From: Rhynchopus euleeides
Lineage: Eukaryota; Euglenozoa; Diplonemea; Diplonemida; Diplonemidae
Assembly: GCA_963210315.1 (NCBI GenBank)
Contig: OY723245.1
Span: 1-64,000, forward strand
Direction of reading: 5' to 3'
DNA: 64,000 nucleotides
Part shown: piece after piece, positions 50,564-62,123 of the stretch
Layout of the letters: the number at the start of each line of letters is the position of its first letter
How positions within the stretch are numbered: position 1 is the stretch's first letter
The notes under the pieces: model-generated
Databases searched by the model: none
What the model saw: the letters and a program-made list of their open reading frames with translations, nothing else
Told to the model about the DNA's origin: nothing
Position numbers and translations under genes: made by a program

Positions 50564-52047
50564 CACGGCGGCTCCGCTCCCTCCATAGTAGTGTACTGCA
50601 GGGTGGTGGTGGTGGTGGTGGTGGGCACAGCGGCAGACAGAGCACGCAATAAATATGGCACAGCAACAACTGGCTCACCACGGCTGTCACGTTGCGTGCA
50701 TATACTAGCAGGTGGCCCCGCGGCCTGTTCACATCGCTCAGACAAACAAAAACACATGACGGCCACGGAAGAAGCACATCTGTGTCATGGCGCTATCCAT
50801 CTGACCACGGTGGCGGTACCTTCCACAACCCAATGAAAGTATGAAGCCAACGGTGAATTGGTCGATCGGTTCACAACACTCCACACGCCCTGAAGCACTG
50901 AAGAATAAGTGGATCGGGTGCATCGGGTTTCTGACAAGATGTTTACCACGCACCGGCAAGACACAGTTCATGAAAGTCAAGTCGGATTGTACACCACGCA
51001 CGACGTATCATCCAAACCGGTGAAACTGCATGGCACAGGAGGCAGTTGCGCTGTGAAGTGTCAAACAACCCTCATGCCAGTGACTGTTTTCGTGCTCACG
51101 AATCAAATATGGTGGAGCTGAATGACGTCTCCCAAACCACCAGAGCAAAGGCTGCGGCTCTGGTGCTGAGACTGGGCGTCGTGGTTCACACGCGAGCCTC
51201 CGTTGGGCACGACAGAGGGTTGCGCGGCACATTCCAACACCACTGGATCAGACATGAAGTTCTCCTGAACACAGCGAGTATCCGGGTCCCAGGTAAACCA
51301 AAGGAGGAACCTCAAGATCAGGGGATCAACAAAGTGAGCAGATGCATTACCTCAACCGGACGCAATGTTGTTCAATCGTACTGTTGGCGCTCTCAGGTTG
51401 GGCCCACCCTTGTGTCCAATCGATGCTGCGGGTTTCGTCGCTCGGAAAAGAAAAGCAAATCCGTTGACGTCGGGAAGGGAATGAACCCGCCCTCTGTTCG
51501 GTTTTTTTCGGCTTGAAGGAGACACATCCTACACGACAGAGAGCACAAGAACTGCTCGAGACTGACAGGGCGACAGGGCCCACCTGAGAGGCCATCTGGA
51601 CTGAATAGAACCCAAAAGGGGGGGTTGACGGTTTTGGGGTCGTCGCCAGTCGATACAACCATCAGCAAGTTGGCGTACCTAATACAAATGGGGGCGCGGG
51701 GGGGAATGCACCAAAAACGCACGTTTCTGCACCGTTGAACCAAGACCCCCTAAACAGGCTCAAGAAATAAAGCCTTCAAAAAGATATAAGGGGGACCAAG
51801 ATTGTTCCATAAATCGGAGACAAGAACTGCATCGAACCACAACCAAGAGGAGACCAGCCGTCTTCCCTCCTGGCTCTCGCTTGTTCGGAACTGCAAGCAC
51901 TCGGTGGAACTTGCACCTAACAGTTTTGTACGCAGCTGGAAAACACAACTGGTTCGTGCAGGAGCATTTCAGAGAGAAGACGAAATGTAGAAAGCGCCCT
52001 ATCACTTCACAGCTACAACCGCTCTGATGAATTTCCTTTTGTTTGTT

Positions 52048-52180
52048 GCGTTGACGCTTCTACACACAAAACCCTGAACTGATCACACCCTGAGCCTGAT
52101 GAAGGGTGGGGTTAGTGTATAGAGCACGTTTGGTTGCAGCTGTGGTGGGGCACTTTCCGCTCACACGAGTGTGCTTAAAA
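52048..52180. repeat. Low-copy spacer repeat, partial copy
   Basis: Shares GTTGACGCTTC, CTGATGAAGG and GGCACTTTCCGC-type blocks in the same order with 8104-8190. It is more diverged than the copy near 35.3 kb. Confidence 0.5.
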
Positions 52181-53021
52181 AGAGAAACATGGCTCTCGTT
52201 GATCACCCTGATGTGGCCGATCTTCTGGTTTCCGCCCCTTTGAAGAAAAAGACACAACACCACCCCCACCCCCACACTCTCCACAGCCCACTGATGCAAG
52301 CAATGCCAGAAGGCTTGCTCTCACAACCACCCGACAACCGGGATCTTTTGTGGACTCACAGCAGCGGCACAACAAAAGGGGGCAGGGCTACTCGATAACA
52401 TGCGGCGATCTTCATCGTTTTTCGAATCAAAATGGGGGAACTGCAGGTAGGATATACCTACCTCACATCATATCATACTCATGAAGGTTTGAAGACATGC
52501 ACGCACCGACGTCCAATTTCTTGTTTGTAGGCACCGCTTACGCAGCCCGGGTGCGCCTGAATTAATTACCTGTGGGAAATCCATACGTACGTTTCTTACA
52601 AAAAAATAAATGGGGGAGATCGGAAGCATCCGTCGCCCTCGTCCGGCCAACTCGGTCGTGCGTACTGAACACCCCGACTGCGCCCTGCTTGGCTGTAGAA
52701 GGGGGAGGGCACCCTGGGGGAAACCACCCACCAGGTGTATTTTTAATCCCCGATCTTCCCAGCCAAAAACCCCCGATTCATCCCCGCTTTTTTCCAGCCA
52801 AAATGGCACCCAATGTCCCCCCCCCCAGCGTGGGGCCCTTGGTCTTGTCCCAAATGGGTTCCTTCCACGAGTCCTCCCGCTCGCGCCATCCTCGGGTGCT
52901 GGAGGAAAACCCCAGAAAACGGCTTTCGGGACCGTTATTCCGACGATACCCCTTGATATGCCACAGCTGAAACAGCCCAAGGACTTGCTGCGGTTACTAG
53001 ACGGGCAGAGACACGCTACAC

Positions 53022-53070
53022 GGGGGGTCTGGGGGGCGGAGCCCCCCAGCCGCCGGAGGCCACGGTAGTG
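53022..53070. repeat. 49-base GC-rich palindromic repeat, copy 1
   Basis: GGGGGGTCTGGGGGGCGGAG followed by CCCCCCAGCCGCCGGAGGCC and CACGGTAGTG. The CTGGGGGG/CCCCCCAG arms make it self-complementary. Repeated exactly at 53197-53245. Confidence 0.8.
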
Positions 53071-53196
53071 AACATCTGTTCATTGTGGGCGTACAGATTC
53101 TGTGTGAGTTGGCTGCGTCCTCCTGAGGTTACTGGAGCTGTTGGATTCCCTGACCTGATGGGAATCGAAGGACTTGGGTACGAGATATCCGCCACA

Positions 53197-53245
53197 GGGG
53201 GGTCTGGGGGGCGGAGCCCCCCAGCCGCCGGAGGCCACGGTAGTG
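53197..53245. repeat. 49-base GC-rich palindromic repeat, copy 2
   Basis: Direct copy of 53022-53070, 175 bases downstream. Similar G-run/C-run palindromes are common mobile small repeats in many genomes; the family here is unknown. Confidence 0.8.
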
Positions 53246-54639
53246 GACGTCTGGCTCTTGGCTGGAAAAAAACCAATTTTTAGCTGGAAAAAAACCGGGT
53301 TTTGGCTGGGAAAAAACCGGAAAAAGGGGCGGATGCCCGGAGGACTCATCCTACACCTGATACCCCCCTGGAAAAAAAAACACGTATGGAGTACGTATGG
53401 ATTCCACATGTGGGTCAAAAAAATACAAAATAAATAACGTATGGAAATCCATACGTTCCACATGTGGAGCGTAAGGGGGGTTTGTAGGAAAGGTGTCGGC
53501 TAGTGTCCTATGCGCAGGATCCCAAACACCCCCACATCGGAACCTTTTCGTTCGACAAGCTAGAGCTGTGGGTTGAGCGCCAAACCGGGCAGCAAACAAA
53601 AGCGATACCACAGCCTGCTGTGGAGAGTTGCATTGGCTGTCCAACGCGCTGCACACATTCCTTGTTGACACTGGCAGGAGTTCTGTTGTGGGTATTTCTG
53701 TACGTCCAAGCCAACGTGTGCTTCCTGTCAAGAACTACGCGTTCCTGAATGATAAATAGAGGATAGGATAAGAGTCGTCTCTGTGGAGCACGGCCCCGCC
53801 CTCTGGGACAGAACAAAACACACAAAAAGTGTAATAAGAGGTGATCGTAGGCAACGACCCCGTGCGGCAGACGAACAAGTTCGAGACCGAGTTGTCCGGG
53901 GCGCATCTGGACACGGAGACTTGCAGAAGCAATGCGAGGTAATGCAGAACCTGCTTCGTAGAAAGACACCTCATGCTGGCTTGCGGTGGTGCTGGACGCG
54001 AACAGGGACCGGACAACAGCCCCGTCGTACCCAGTTTGGCCGCAGAATGTTGATGACAGAATATGCGAAAAAACCGATCACAGAAGTACGGATGCGGCAA
54101 AAGGTGCAGAAACACCGATGCAAAGCACCCTGAAGAACATGAACAAATAAAAATGTATGAACGTCTCGGTCATACTGACTGAGGGTTCTACTCCCACAAC
54201 GGTGTGCTGAGCCAAGAGCAGAGAGGGGTTGCACAGAACACCGAACAGCCTGTCAGGACCAGATGTCGTGCCACTGACGTTGATCCGCTCTCGTCGCGAA
54301 TGGCCAGCCTTGATGCACACCATTTCACCTTGGGAGGCAGGATAGGGGCCCGGTTAATTGAAAAATTACAGAGCAACCTCCCCACAAACCCTCAAAGAAG
54401 CGGTAACAAAGTGAAAGGACACAGACACCCCCATCCCTCCAAGCAGAGCCCATACTGCATATGGCTACCGCGACACCACACACGTTTTTCGTGTTTTTTT
54501 TTGGGGAAGAACCCGCCGAGGGGATTTCGGCTTGCCCAAATTTTCAGGAATCCTCGGGGGAAAACTACATTCGGCTGAGCAACGCTGACACAAAGGCGGG
54601 ACCCCGCAGTTCGTGAAACCCCACGGTGGACTCCCACCC

Positions 54640-54800
54640 CCTGGAGCGGGGGTCTGGGGCGGGGGTCTGGACCCCCGCTAGCGGGAGTCTGCCCTGCTAT
54701 TTTTGGTGCCCAGACGACCCCCGCGAGCGGGGGTCCAGACCCCCACTCGCGGGGGTCCCGACCCCGCGAGCGGGGGTCGGACCTCGCCAGACCCCCGATA
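54640..54800. repeat. GC-rich inverted-repeat cluster
   Basis: Repeated GCGGGGGTC and GACCCCCGC words alternate in both orientations (for example GAGCGGGGGTCTGG, GGACCCCCGC, CCCCCGCGAGCGGGGGTCC), so the region can fold into several hairpins. No coding sense seen. Confidence 0.7.
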
Positions 54801-54936
54801 TTCCGATATCCCAAAAAGGTGCACCCTGACGTGTGGGGGTCCACCGTGCCCGTGGGGGGGGGGGGGGGGGGGCGGGGGGTATGTTGTACCGAACTGGGAA
54901 AAACGAAGCGAACCACACTCCAGGTTTCCAGGGACC

Positions 54937-55577
54937 TTTTTTTTTTTTGCGGCCTGTGTGGTTGTCTTCGTCGTTTTTCTTCTGCGACCGGACATCCCCT
55001 TCTGGAGACACCGATCTACACTATGAACCGCTAGCTGATGCTGGAGCTTTCGGGAGCCTCTGCGAGTGGGTGGCCACGTTTTCTTTGGTGGACGCATCCA
55101 AAAGGAAATAAAGAAATAAAGAACCCGAAAAGAGGTCGAGGCACCCGCTCCACACCAGCATCTTGGGGCTGGGGGTTCTCAGTTCACACAGGTGAGGATC
55201 AGTCCTCTGTGAGGCGCTTATCCTGAAGACGTTCCAGTTCCCCAGTCGGTCTCCAGAAACTCGGGCCGCGTCTGGCGCTGTATCGCCTCGGCGGGGCTGT
55301 CGTCCCTTACAGTCTTCTCTGTACGAGGTCATCCACAGGCTGCACACCTGCCCCGCGGCTGTGTGGCAGTCTTCGCGGAGTGCAATGCGAAGGTCTGGCC
55401 TGACGTGGTGTGACTATTTAGACTCCAGGTGTCTCCACCCTTCCTGGTCTGGGGAGCCTCGGTACCCAAGCCGTTTTAGGTCATGCTCCGGACCACGGCC
55501 GTGCTAGACTCCTGGTGCAGGCACCCGTCATGGTCCGGGGACGGCCCCCCCAGGCAGTTTAACGTCTTACCCAGGAC
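54937..55577 (-). mobile_element. Poly(A)-tailed retroposon-like repeat, copy 2
   Basis: This 641-base unit matches 16835-17480 with few differences, from its T12 at 54937-54948 (poly(A) on the minus strand) to CTTACCCAGGAC at 55577. It is in the same orientation as copy 1. It is flanked by runs of G (54854-54872) and C (55589-55602). Confidence 0.8.
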
Positions 55578-56280
55578 CTTTCTGTCAACCCCCCCCCCCC
55601 CCGCTCCCCCGCCCCCACTCCAGCACCCCCAAAAAACCCGACACTGTACTGGGAACAGCTCGCAGACGGGGTTAGTTGAACGACTTGGAACAAACAACGG
55701 CCTGAGATGAGGTGGTGGTTCGGGGTGTTGCTGGCCGCACAGCAGGAGGGACCGTGCTGACACGCAGTTGGTGGATAAAGGGTGTCGCCCACGTCGCCCG
55801 TGCACCCCCACAAAGATCAATGAACTGCATTACTGGATTAATCGGACTTGACAGGATTTGATCCCACCCAACCCACCCCCCATTTTCCGCTTGCGCAGGC
55901 GAATCTGGCGAATTCCGAAATTTCTCACATCATATCTTTTTCTGTCTGGCTCGCGCTTCGCTTCTGCGGGGGGAGAGGGGAGTAACCCACATTCCGAACG
56001 CCTCTCGCCCGAAAGTGAAAGCGCCGTGCAGTCTCTCTCTCACACGGGTGAAAATGCGTTGACGCTTCCACCCCCCCTCGCCTGTGTGAAGGTGAGGGTG
56101 GGGGCTACAGGAGTGGAGCAGCGGGAAGGACCCCCACCCCCCTAGCCCCTCTATCACAACAAAGAGGCGCCTTCTCCCACGACGTGCCATTTTGTTACAT
56201 TTTTGCACAACCTGTGGCAGCGGGCTGCCACAGGTCTGACACACAGAACGAAGACACGTGAAGGAGTGCATGGGGGTTGC

Positions 56281-59200
56281 CTAGGTGGCGGGACACACCT
56301 CCGTGGTGAGCGGGTTCGTGGGTTGCAGTTCTGCGGTGTTATCTCTCGAAAGACTTGCGCTGCGGTACGATCCGTCCATCGCGGCAGATTTTTTCCGATG
56401 GGGTGCTATCTCGTCTGCCTCGGCATCCATAGTCGAGACCGCGTCCCCCCCCGACAGATCCAGGTACTCTGTATCCGGTGCGGATTCGCTGGATGTTGTG
56501 CCCGCCGCTTGGAGCCGCTGGCGTGGGGTGAGCATCTCTTTGCGCTTTGACGTGTTTTGGCTGGATATCGACTCGCTGTCTTCGTCCTGCTCCACATTGT
56601 CCTGCGGGGCCTCCTCAGGGTCGTCCTCACCCTTCGCGGGGGGAGAGGGGCTCTCGGCAGGCTCCTCAGCGCCGGGGGGCTTCCACTTCTTGAGGATGCG
56701 GTTCATGATGTTCTTCTCCTCTCCGTAGTTGTCTTTGTTGCTCTTCACAGCGCTACTGGCATTCAGACGGCGATCCGTCTCCTGCTGGATGCGGTTCCGC
56801 AGCTCCTCGTTGGAGCTGAGGATGGACTCGAACTCTGTCCGGTTCTGCGGGTGGGTGTGTGTGGGTGTGGTAGGTTTGCCATAGCATCGTGTGGTGGCCT
56901 GAGAGCATGAGTTCAAGTGTGCCACCTGTGGCTCGATTGTAGTTCGCAGGTGTCACATTGACGACAGTGTGACGACATGTCCGAAGGGTGCAGTAGTAGC
57001 CACAGGTGTGTTCTCGAACTGTCTTTCAGATTAGCACCAGTCATCAGGGCACCAGCATACCAGCTTGAAAAGCGAGCAGCTTGTCACGGACCGTACGCTG
57101 GCCGTGCGTGTTGTCCTCTTGATCAGCGCGATCTCACCAAACCAGCTCCCGTTCTTGAGGGTGGCAGCCCAGATCTCCTTCGTGGAGTCGTCGGGAGACG
57201 GGATCAGCACTTCCACCACACCGGTGTTCAGGATGTACATCTCCTCACCCACCTCGCCCACACGAATCAAGTGCACCTGTTGTTGTGTATATTGACGCGT
57301 GTTGCGCAGCACGGCAAGGCATACCTTCGAGGCGTGGTACTCCTCCTCGAGCTCATTCGACAAGTGCGACAGCAGCCGGCGCGACAACCCGCTGAACATG
57401 GGCACCTTGCTGATGAGACCAACCTGCGAGGGACGTCGAAGTTTTCAAGTTGCAGATTGCAAATCCACAGATTCGAAAACAAATCAGAGTTCCAGCCCCA
57501 AACCCGGGAATGATCGAAAATTGTGGAAGTGCGTGTGCGTTCTGCTCAGCATGTAGCCCCCCTTGTCTTACGCACACGGGGCGATGGCAGAGATAGGTGC
57601 GCAAAAGCGAACTCACAGTTCAAGATATTGCACTCACGCACAGGACGGCACACTGCCCCGTATTGCACCCCCCCAATTGTCTGATGTTGATGATACACAA
57701 CGAATAACTCCCAAGCTGCACAGTGGGGTTGCTCTGGTGGGCTTTGTTGACAACTGTGAGAGAGGTTGGATTGCCGAAAGGGATGTACCTTGATGTGCGT
57801 ACTGATCTTCGTCTGGATGAATTCTGGCAGCTCTCGCAGAATAGACCTGTAGAGGGAAGGTGCAGCAGGTGCAGCAGCAACAACAAAGGGCATACTGGAA
57901 GTCCTTCCAACTGGTGTCGAGCAGGGAGGGGTATGCCGTGAATGCTTCCTTCTGGATGGACCACGGCACGTTCCCATTCGCCATAAGATGCTCCAGACGG
58001 CGCTTGCGATCAATCAGCATCAGCTTGTATGGATCCGTCGTGATGAAGTACGCGCCAGTCCTCCCGGAAACCACCATGATCATCGCCAGCCCAAGGAACT
58101 GGATGAGAACGTTGAACATGCGTGTGCCGTTTCCGTTGGGGCTGATGTCCCCGTACCCGACACTGCTGAGTGTCGTGAACGTGAAATAGAAGGACTGCAC
58201 GTACAAGGTCGTGAGGCTGAGGGTGTTGTTGACGTTTCGATAGTCAGTGTTGCAGTTCAGAATGCGATCGTCATTGCCACACTGAAAGCCGTCAACCTCA
58301 ATGTCCAGCTCTGATGCAGTGGCGAAGTGCAGCCACAGGCAGGTGGCAATCTGGACGGAGACAAGACACCAGAACCCGAAGACGAACGACTCCACCACTT
58401 TTGGAGTCTCACGTGTCGGTGTCGAGTGGCGGTACAGGGTGAACACGCGGTACAGACGCAGGATGCGCACCGACATGGCCCAGTAACCGGGCAGGTCAAG
58501 CCCAGCAAGTGTCAGCACGAGGTCCAGCGGCAGCGAGATGATACCATCGAAGGGGAGCCGTTTATGGAGAAAATGCTTCCACAACACATCCGGCGCTTCG
58601 ATAATCGCCCACCCTTCCAGCTTCGCGGTGCGGATCTCGACATACCAATCCGCAAACCAGAAACACGACACCAGGGCCCGCACAACGAAGATGGCTGGTG
58701 AGGTGCGGATGGCAGGTTCGTCGTACGGGTCGGATCCGCTGGAGAAGATTACGAGACTCCAGAGAAACACCTCGAACAAGAGGCACATGATGTACAAGGT
58801 GTCCCACACTCGGCGGAAGTCACCGTCAGGCAGGAACATCCGGGAGGGCGACTCGTCAGCAAGATCCTCGTCATCATCATGCCGCGTTGCTGCACGCTGC
58901 TTCTTCGGCTCCTCGACAGACTTCGGGGATTCCGGGGACGTGATCGATGAGTTCGAGAGGCCGAGAGTGCTCGCCACTGTGGGGTTCCGCGGCACGCCGT
59001 GCCGTTCCTCCACTAGGCGCGACAGCGACATCTTTTTGATAACCCGCTTGACCTTCATCCAAGGGGGTGTCTTGGAACGGTGCCTGTTGTACTCTTCTGT
59101 GGCTGCTTCGGAGAAGGCGCGAACACGATTCTTTTCGAGCTCCCGTGGGTTCTCGTATGTCGTATTGCTCTGCTTGGGCACGGCATGCGATGGGGCCCGC

Positions 59201-59529
59201 AGCGTTCGCGAAGGCATTGAAGAAGGCAACGGCGTCATTGCACCAAACGGCATGCCGGTGTTGTTGGCAGACTGCTCCGTGAAGAACGACACTCGCCGCA
59301 CATCCTTCTCCAGGTCGGTGACCTGCTGCGACAAGGACACCATGCCCTGCTCCAGCCCCTGCAGCGTGCGTAGGATGAGTTCATCTCTGTCGCTGCGCGA
59401 CACAGGCTTCCGTGCTGGGGCAAGGAAGGCACTGCTGCTACTTATGCTGAGCCCCTGTTCAATCAGCTGATCAAGGCTGTTGTCCTGCGATAGAGTCGTA
59501 TCTGAATCGTGGACGGAAGCCGCCGGCAT
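56281..59529 (-). CDS. Cyclic-nucleotide-binding voltage-gated K+ channel (five exons, 856 aa)
   Basis: ATG 59529 starts the gene. GT-AG introns are 57847-57895 (49 nt), 57424-57788 (365 nt), 57277-57324 (48 nt) and 56845-57060 (216 nt). Residues 1-235 are cytosolic with a short coiled coil. S1-S6 span about 240-495: S4 carries RILRLYRVFTLYR, and the selectivity filter is TTLSSVGYGD (452-461), so it is K+ selective. The C-linker (SILRELPEFIQTKISTHIK, then ISKVPMFSGLSRRLL) leads to a cNMP-binding domain with IRVGEVGEEMYILNTGVVEV and NGSWFGEIAL...RTTRTASVRS, including the phosphate-binding Arg region, ending FKL-NRTEFESIL. The C-terminal 180 residues are acidic and disordered. It belongs to the HCN/CNG/EAG superfamily in the plasma or flagellar membrane; the exact subfamily is not resolved. 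Confidence 0.93.
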
Positions 59530-60744
59530 TGTTTACCCTCAGGTCAGATGGCCATGAGAGAGCGCAGAAGGGATTCACCGCAACACAGGCGTCTGGCGGT
59601 GTGTTGGGTGGGAGCACACCTGTGGTGGTGTGTGTGGTTTGAGCGGCACACGGTACAACTCACTGTCATGCACAGAGGACCCCAACGGGACTTCAACGAA
59701 TCAGGGGTGGGTAGGGGAGCCGCCAGCCCGTATTTTTTTTGCAACTGACACACATGACAGGTCCTGACCAGCCAAGGGTGTTAGGGGAAATACACCACCG
59801 CGAAGACAGATCCACGACACGAATGAATATGTTTCTGATGTTTTCTTCTTTTGTGCTCCGCCACTGACACCCCCATTTTCTGTACTTCAGGCAAAGTTCT
59901 TCACACACCGACACAATCCGCGTGTGCTGGAAAAAAAAACCAGCACACGCAGAGCTATTCCTAACTAGGGGTCCGGATTCCATGATTTTGAATTTCAGAT
60001 TTTTCCTCTGTCTGGCGCGTTTTTTTTTGCACTCTGTTTAGCGCGTTTTTTTTGCACTGCAGGAAAAAAATTTTCTGGGGAGGATTCACCGGAGTGGAGG
60101 GTGCTGAGGGGCTGAGCGGCTGGGGGGATGCTGCCTGTGAGGGAGAAGATGCACCAAGCAAAGACACACGGCCCCGGAGGGGCCGTGTGTCTGTTCAGTG
60201 GTGCATTCCTCCGCACCTCAGTGCACTCTCCGACCTGCATGTCTACGGGGGTCTGAGCCCACATGGCAACCCCGAGTAAGGGGTGCAAACAGACACCCCA
60301 TGGCCAAAATGACCCCACCGCGATCCGCACAGATCCCAAATATTCAGAGGAACAGGGTTTTGAAAAACCTGTAAGTGGGGTCCCGCTGGGTGGGTGGTGT
60401 GGGTGGGCTGATTTCTGGCCTCCCAGTCACATCCTCCCTTCAGAAGTCCCTGAACCAGACCCACATTTCATGGGTGAAACTTGGCACGCACACCACCAAA
60501 ATGACCCCACTACGATCCGCACGGAGCTCAAATAATGCAATAACGCCAGTCATGTGCGGCGATGCGATCAGTTTTGAGCCCCCCAAACAGGTGCCTCAGT
60601 AGCGCGTTTTTTTTGTATCCGATTTCGGTCACCAGCCCCCCGGACCCCCAGATTTAGGAAAAGCCCTGAGCACACGTGATCAATAATCAGGGTCTACGAG
60701 CCCACGCAGGTGTCGGTGAGAGGGGAGAGGCACTACTACAGCAG
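59530..60744. other. Gene-free flank with hairpin
   Basis: No protein gene supported. The stretch has several T8-T9 runs next to GCGCG (for example 60018-60052 and 60602-60614) and a strong inverted repeat at 60149-60206. Two segments (60297-60350 and 60485-60530) share CCAAAATGACCCCACYRCGATCCGCAC wording in pieces. Confidence 0.5.
60149..60206. other. 58-base imperfect hairpin
   Basis: A 14-bp perfect inner stem (AGACACACGGCCCC at 60162-60175 with its complement at 60179-60192, loop GGA) is extended by an 8-bp outer stem (ATGCACCA at 60149-60156, TGGTGCAT at 60199-60206) across a 5/6-base internal loop. There is no T run directly after it on the plus strand. Confidence 0.8.
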
Positions 60745-61490
60745 AAAACGGCCCACGAGCCATAGGCCCACGAGCCACACTGTAACACAGCGCAGACGGA
60801 CACCCTAACAGGTTCATCTATACGGCCCACGAGCCATAGGCCCACGAGCCACTGACTTCAACAGCGCAGACGCCCACACCTTGTACAGGTTCATCTACGG
60901 CCCACGAGCCATAGGCCCACGAGCCACAGACTTCAACAGCGCAGACGCCCACACCCTATACAGGTTCATCTACGGCACACGAGCCATAGGCCCACGAGCC
61001 ACACTGTAACACAGCGCAGACGGACACCCTAACAGGTTCATCTATACGGCCCACGAGCCATAGGCCCACGAGCCACAGATTTCAACAGTGCAGACGCCCA
61101 CACCCTATACAGGTTCATCTACGGCACACGAGCCATAGGCCCACGAGCCACACTGTAGCACAGCGCAGACGGACACCCTAACAGGTTCATCTATACGGCC
61201 CACGAGCCACTGACTTCAACAGCGCAGACGCCCACACCTTGTACAGGTTCATCTACGGCCCACGAGCCATAGGCCCACGAGCCACAGACTTCAACAGCGC
61301 AGACGCCCACACCCTGTACAGGTTCATCTACGAGGCCCTCACGCCAGACTCCAACAGCGCGAACGGACACACCCTGAACAGACTCATCTGCTCCAACAAC
61401 ACGAGGACACCTTAACAGGTTCATCTAGGCCGCGAGCCACACCTCACAAGCGCAGGCGGGCACACCTCACCAGGTTCATCTACTGGCCAC
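60745..61490. repeat. Minisatellite, ~63-78-base units
   Basis: About ten units, each holding GGCCCACGAGCCATAGG / CCCACGAGCCAC, then CAGCGCAGACG and CACC..ACAGGTTCATCT. The spacing of GGTTCATCT is about 71-78 bases for most units and 63 in one that lost half of the CACGAGCC block. Two unit subtypes alternate (GACGGACACCCTAACAGG and GACGCCCACACC). Units decay towards the right end. The spacers are not unique, so this is not a CRISPR array. Confidence 0.9.
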
Positions 61491-61520
61491 GGGCTCAGAG
61501 CAGCAGCCGCTTCGCGAGAG

Positions 61521-62123
61521 ATGGCCCTCACGAGGGATGACTTCCCCGCCAACGCCCATGTGGTCGATTGGGCGGGGGTGGAGCCGAAGCTCGCCGACGG
61601 GCTGCCGGTGGAGGGGTCCCCAGGGTGCGTATTTCCCTCGTGTGGCACGGTGCATGGTGCCGGGGCCCAGTGCTGGCGGTGCGGGCACAGGACCACCGTT
61701 ACGTGTATCCGCGGGACCCTCCCGGCGGGCCCAGTCCGGAGCCTGTTCACGGGCACCATCACGGAAGCGGGGTGGGTGTGCCCTGTGTGCGAGTGGATCC
61801 GCACCTTCGCCGGGCCCTTGGCGGACGCAGTGAGCAACGCGTCGTCGCAGCCAGGAACCGGTGGAAGCGTGCAATGCAACAACTGTCGGAAAGGATCGAG
61901 CGGAATGGATGTATTTTGGTTCCATTTTTTAAGACTCTCTTTCTGGTTCTCGTTCCTTTGCTCGGTTAATGAATTGCCCCGGCTTCGAGACACCTCAGCT
62001 TTCGGTACACCCCACCCCACCCCACACCACACCACCTCCCCACCATCCACTCACCCGCCCACTGTCCGAAAGCCCTTCTGCACGGCGTTCTTCTTCTTCT
62101 TCTTCTCATGTGGGTCCAGATGA
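61521..62123 (+). CDS. Possible zinc-binding protein or element fragment (plus strand)
   Basis: From ATG 61521 the frame reads 200 aa. Residues about 30-95 look protein-like with ordered Cys pairs (CVFPSC, CWRC, then CPVC), suggesting a zinc-binding fold. After about residue 120 the frame becomes low-complexity (FWFHFLRLSFWFSF, Pro/His-rich, poly-Phe), so the gene is probably truncated or spliced there. It is the only plus-strand frame I regard as possibly coding, and it starts 30 bases after the minisatellite. It may be a fragment of a mobile element. Confidence 0.3.
   Translation: MALTRDDFPANAHVVDWAGVEPKLADGLPVEGSPGCVFPSCGTVHGAGAQCWRCGHRTTVTCIRGTLPAGPVRSLFTGTITEAGWVCPVCEWIRTFAGPLADAVSNASSQPGTGGSVQCNNCRKGSSGMDVFWFHFLRLSFWFSFLCSVNELPRLRDTSAFGTPHPTPHHTTSPPSTHPPTVRKPFCTAFFFFFFSCGSR

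Larger units (their letters stand above)
50564..56280. other. 5.7-kb gene-free repeat island
   Basis: I find no supported protein gene. Contents: a GGT microsatellite (about 50602-50626), a partial spacer-repeat copy (about 52048-52180), a 49-base GC-rich repeat present twice (53022-53070, 53197-53245), A-rich GCTGGAAAAAAACC repeats (53255-53320), GC-rich inverted repeats (54640-54800), a run of 19 G (54854-54872), a retroposon copy (54937-55577) and a run of 14 C (55589-55602). The frame at 52468-52980 has no recognisable domain and overlaps low-complexity DNA. Confidence 0.65.

Noticed and set aside
52468..52980. 170-codon minus-strand frame
   Set aside because: Gly/Arg/Pro-rich, no domain, no acceptor site near its start, and embedded in a repeat island.
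60745..61490. CRISPR-like array
   Set aside because: Units vary in length, have no unique spacers and alternate between two degenerate subtypes; this is a minisatellite in a eukaryotic genome.
61421..62050. Minus-strand frame opposite the zinc-motif ORF
   Set aside because: It has no ordered motifs; the Cys-pair pattern is on the plus strand. It reads into the minisatellite.
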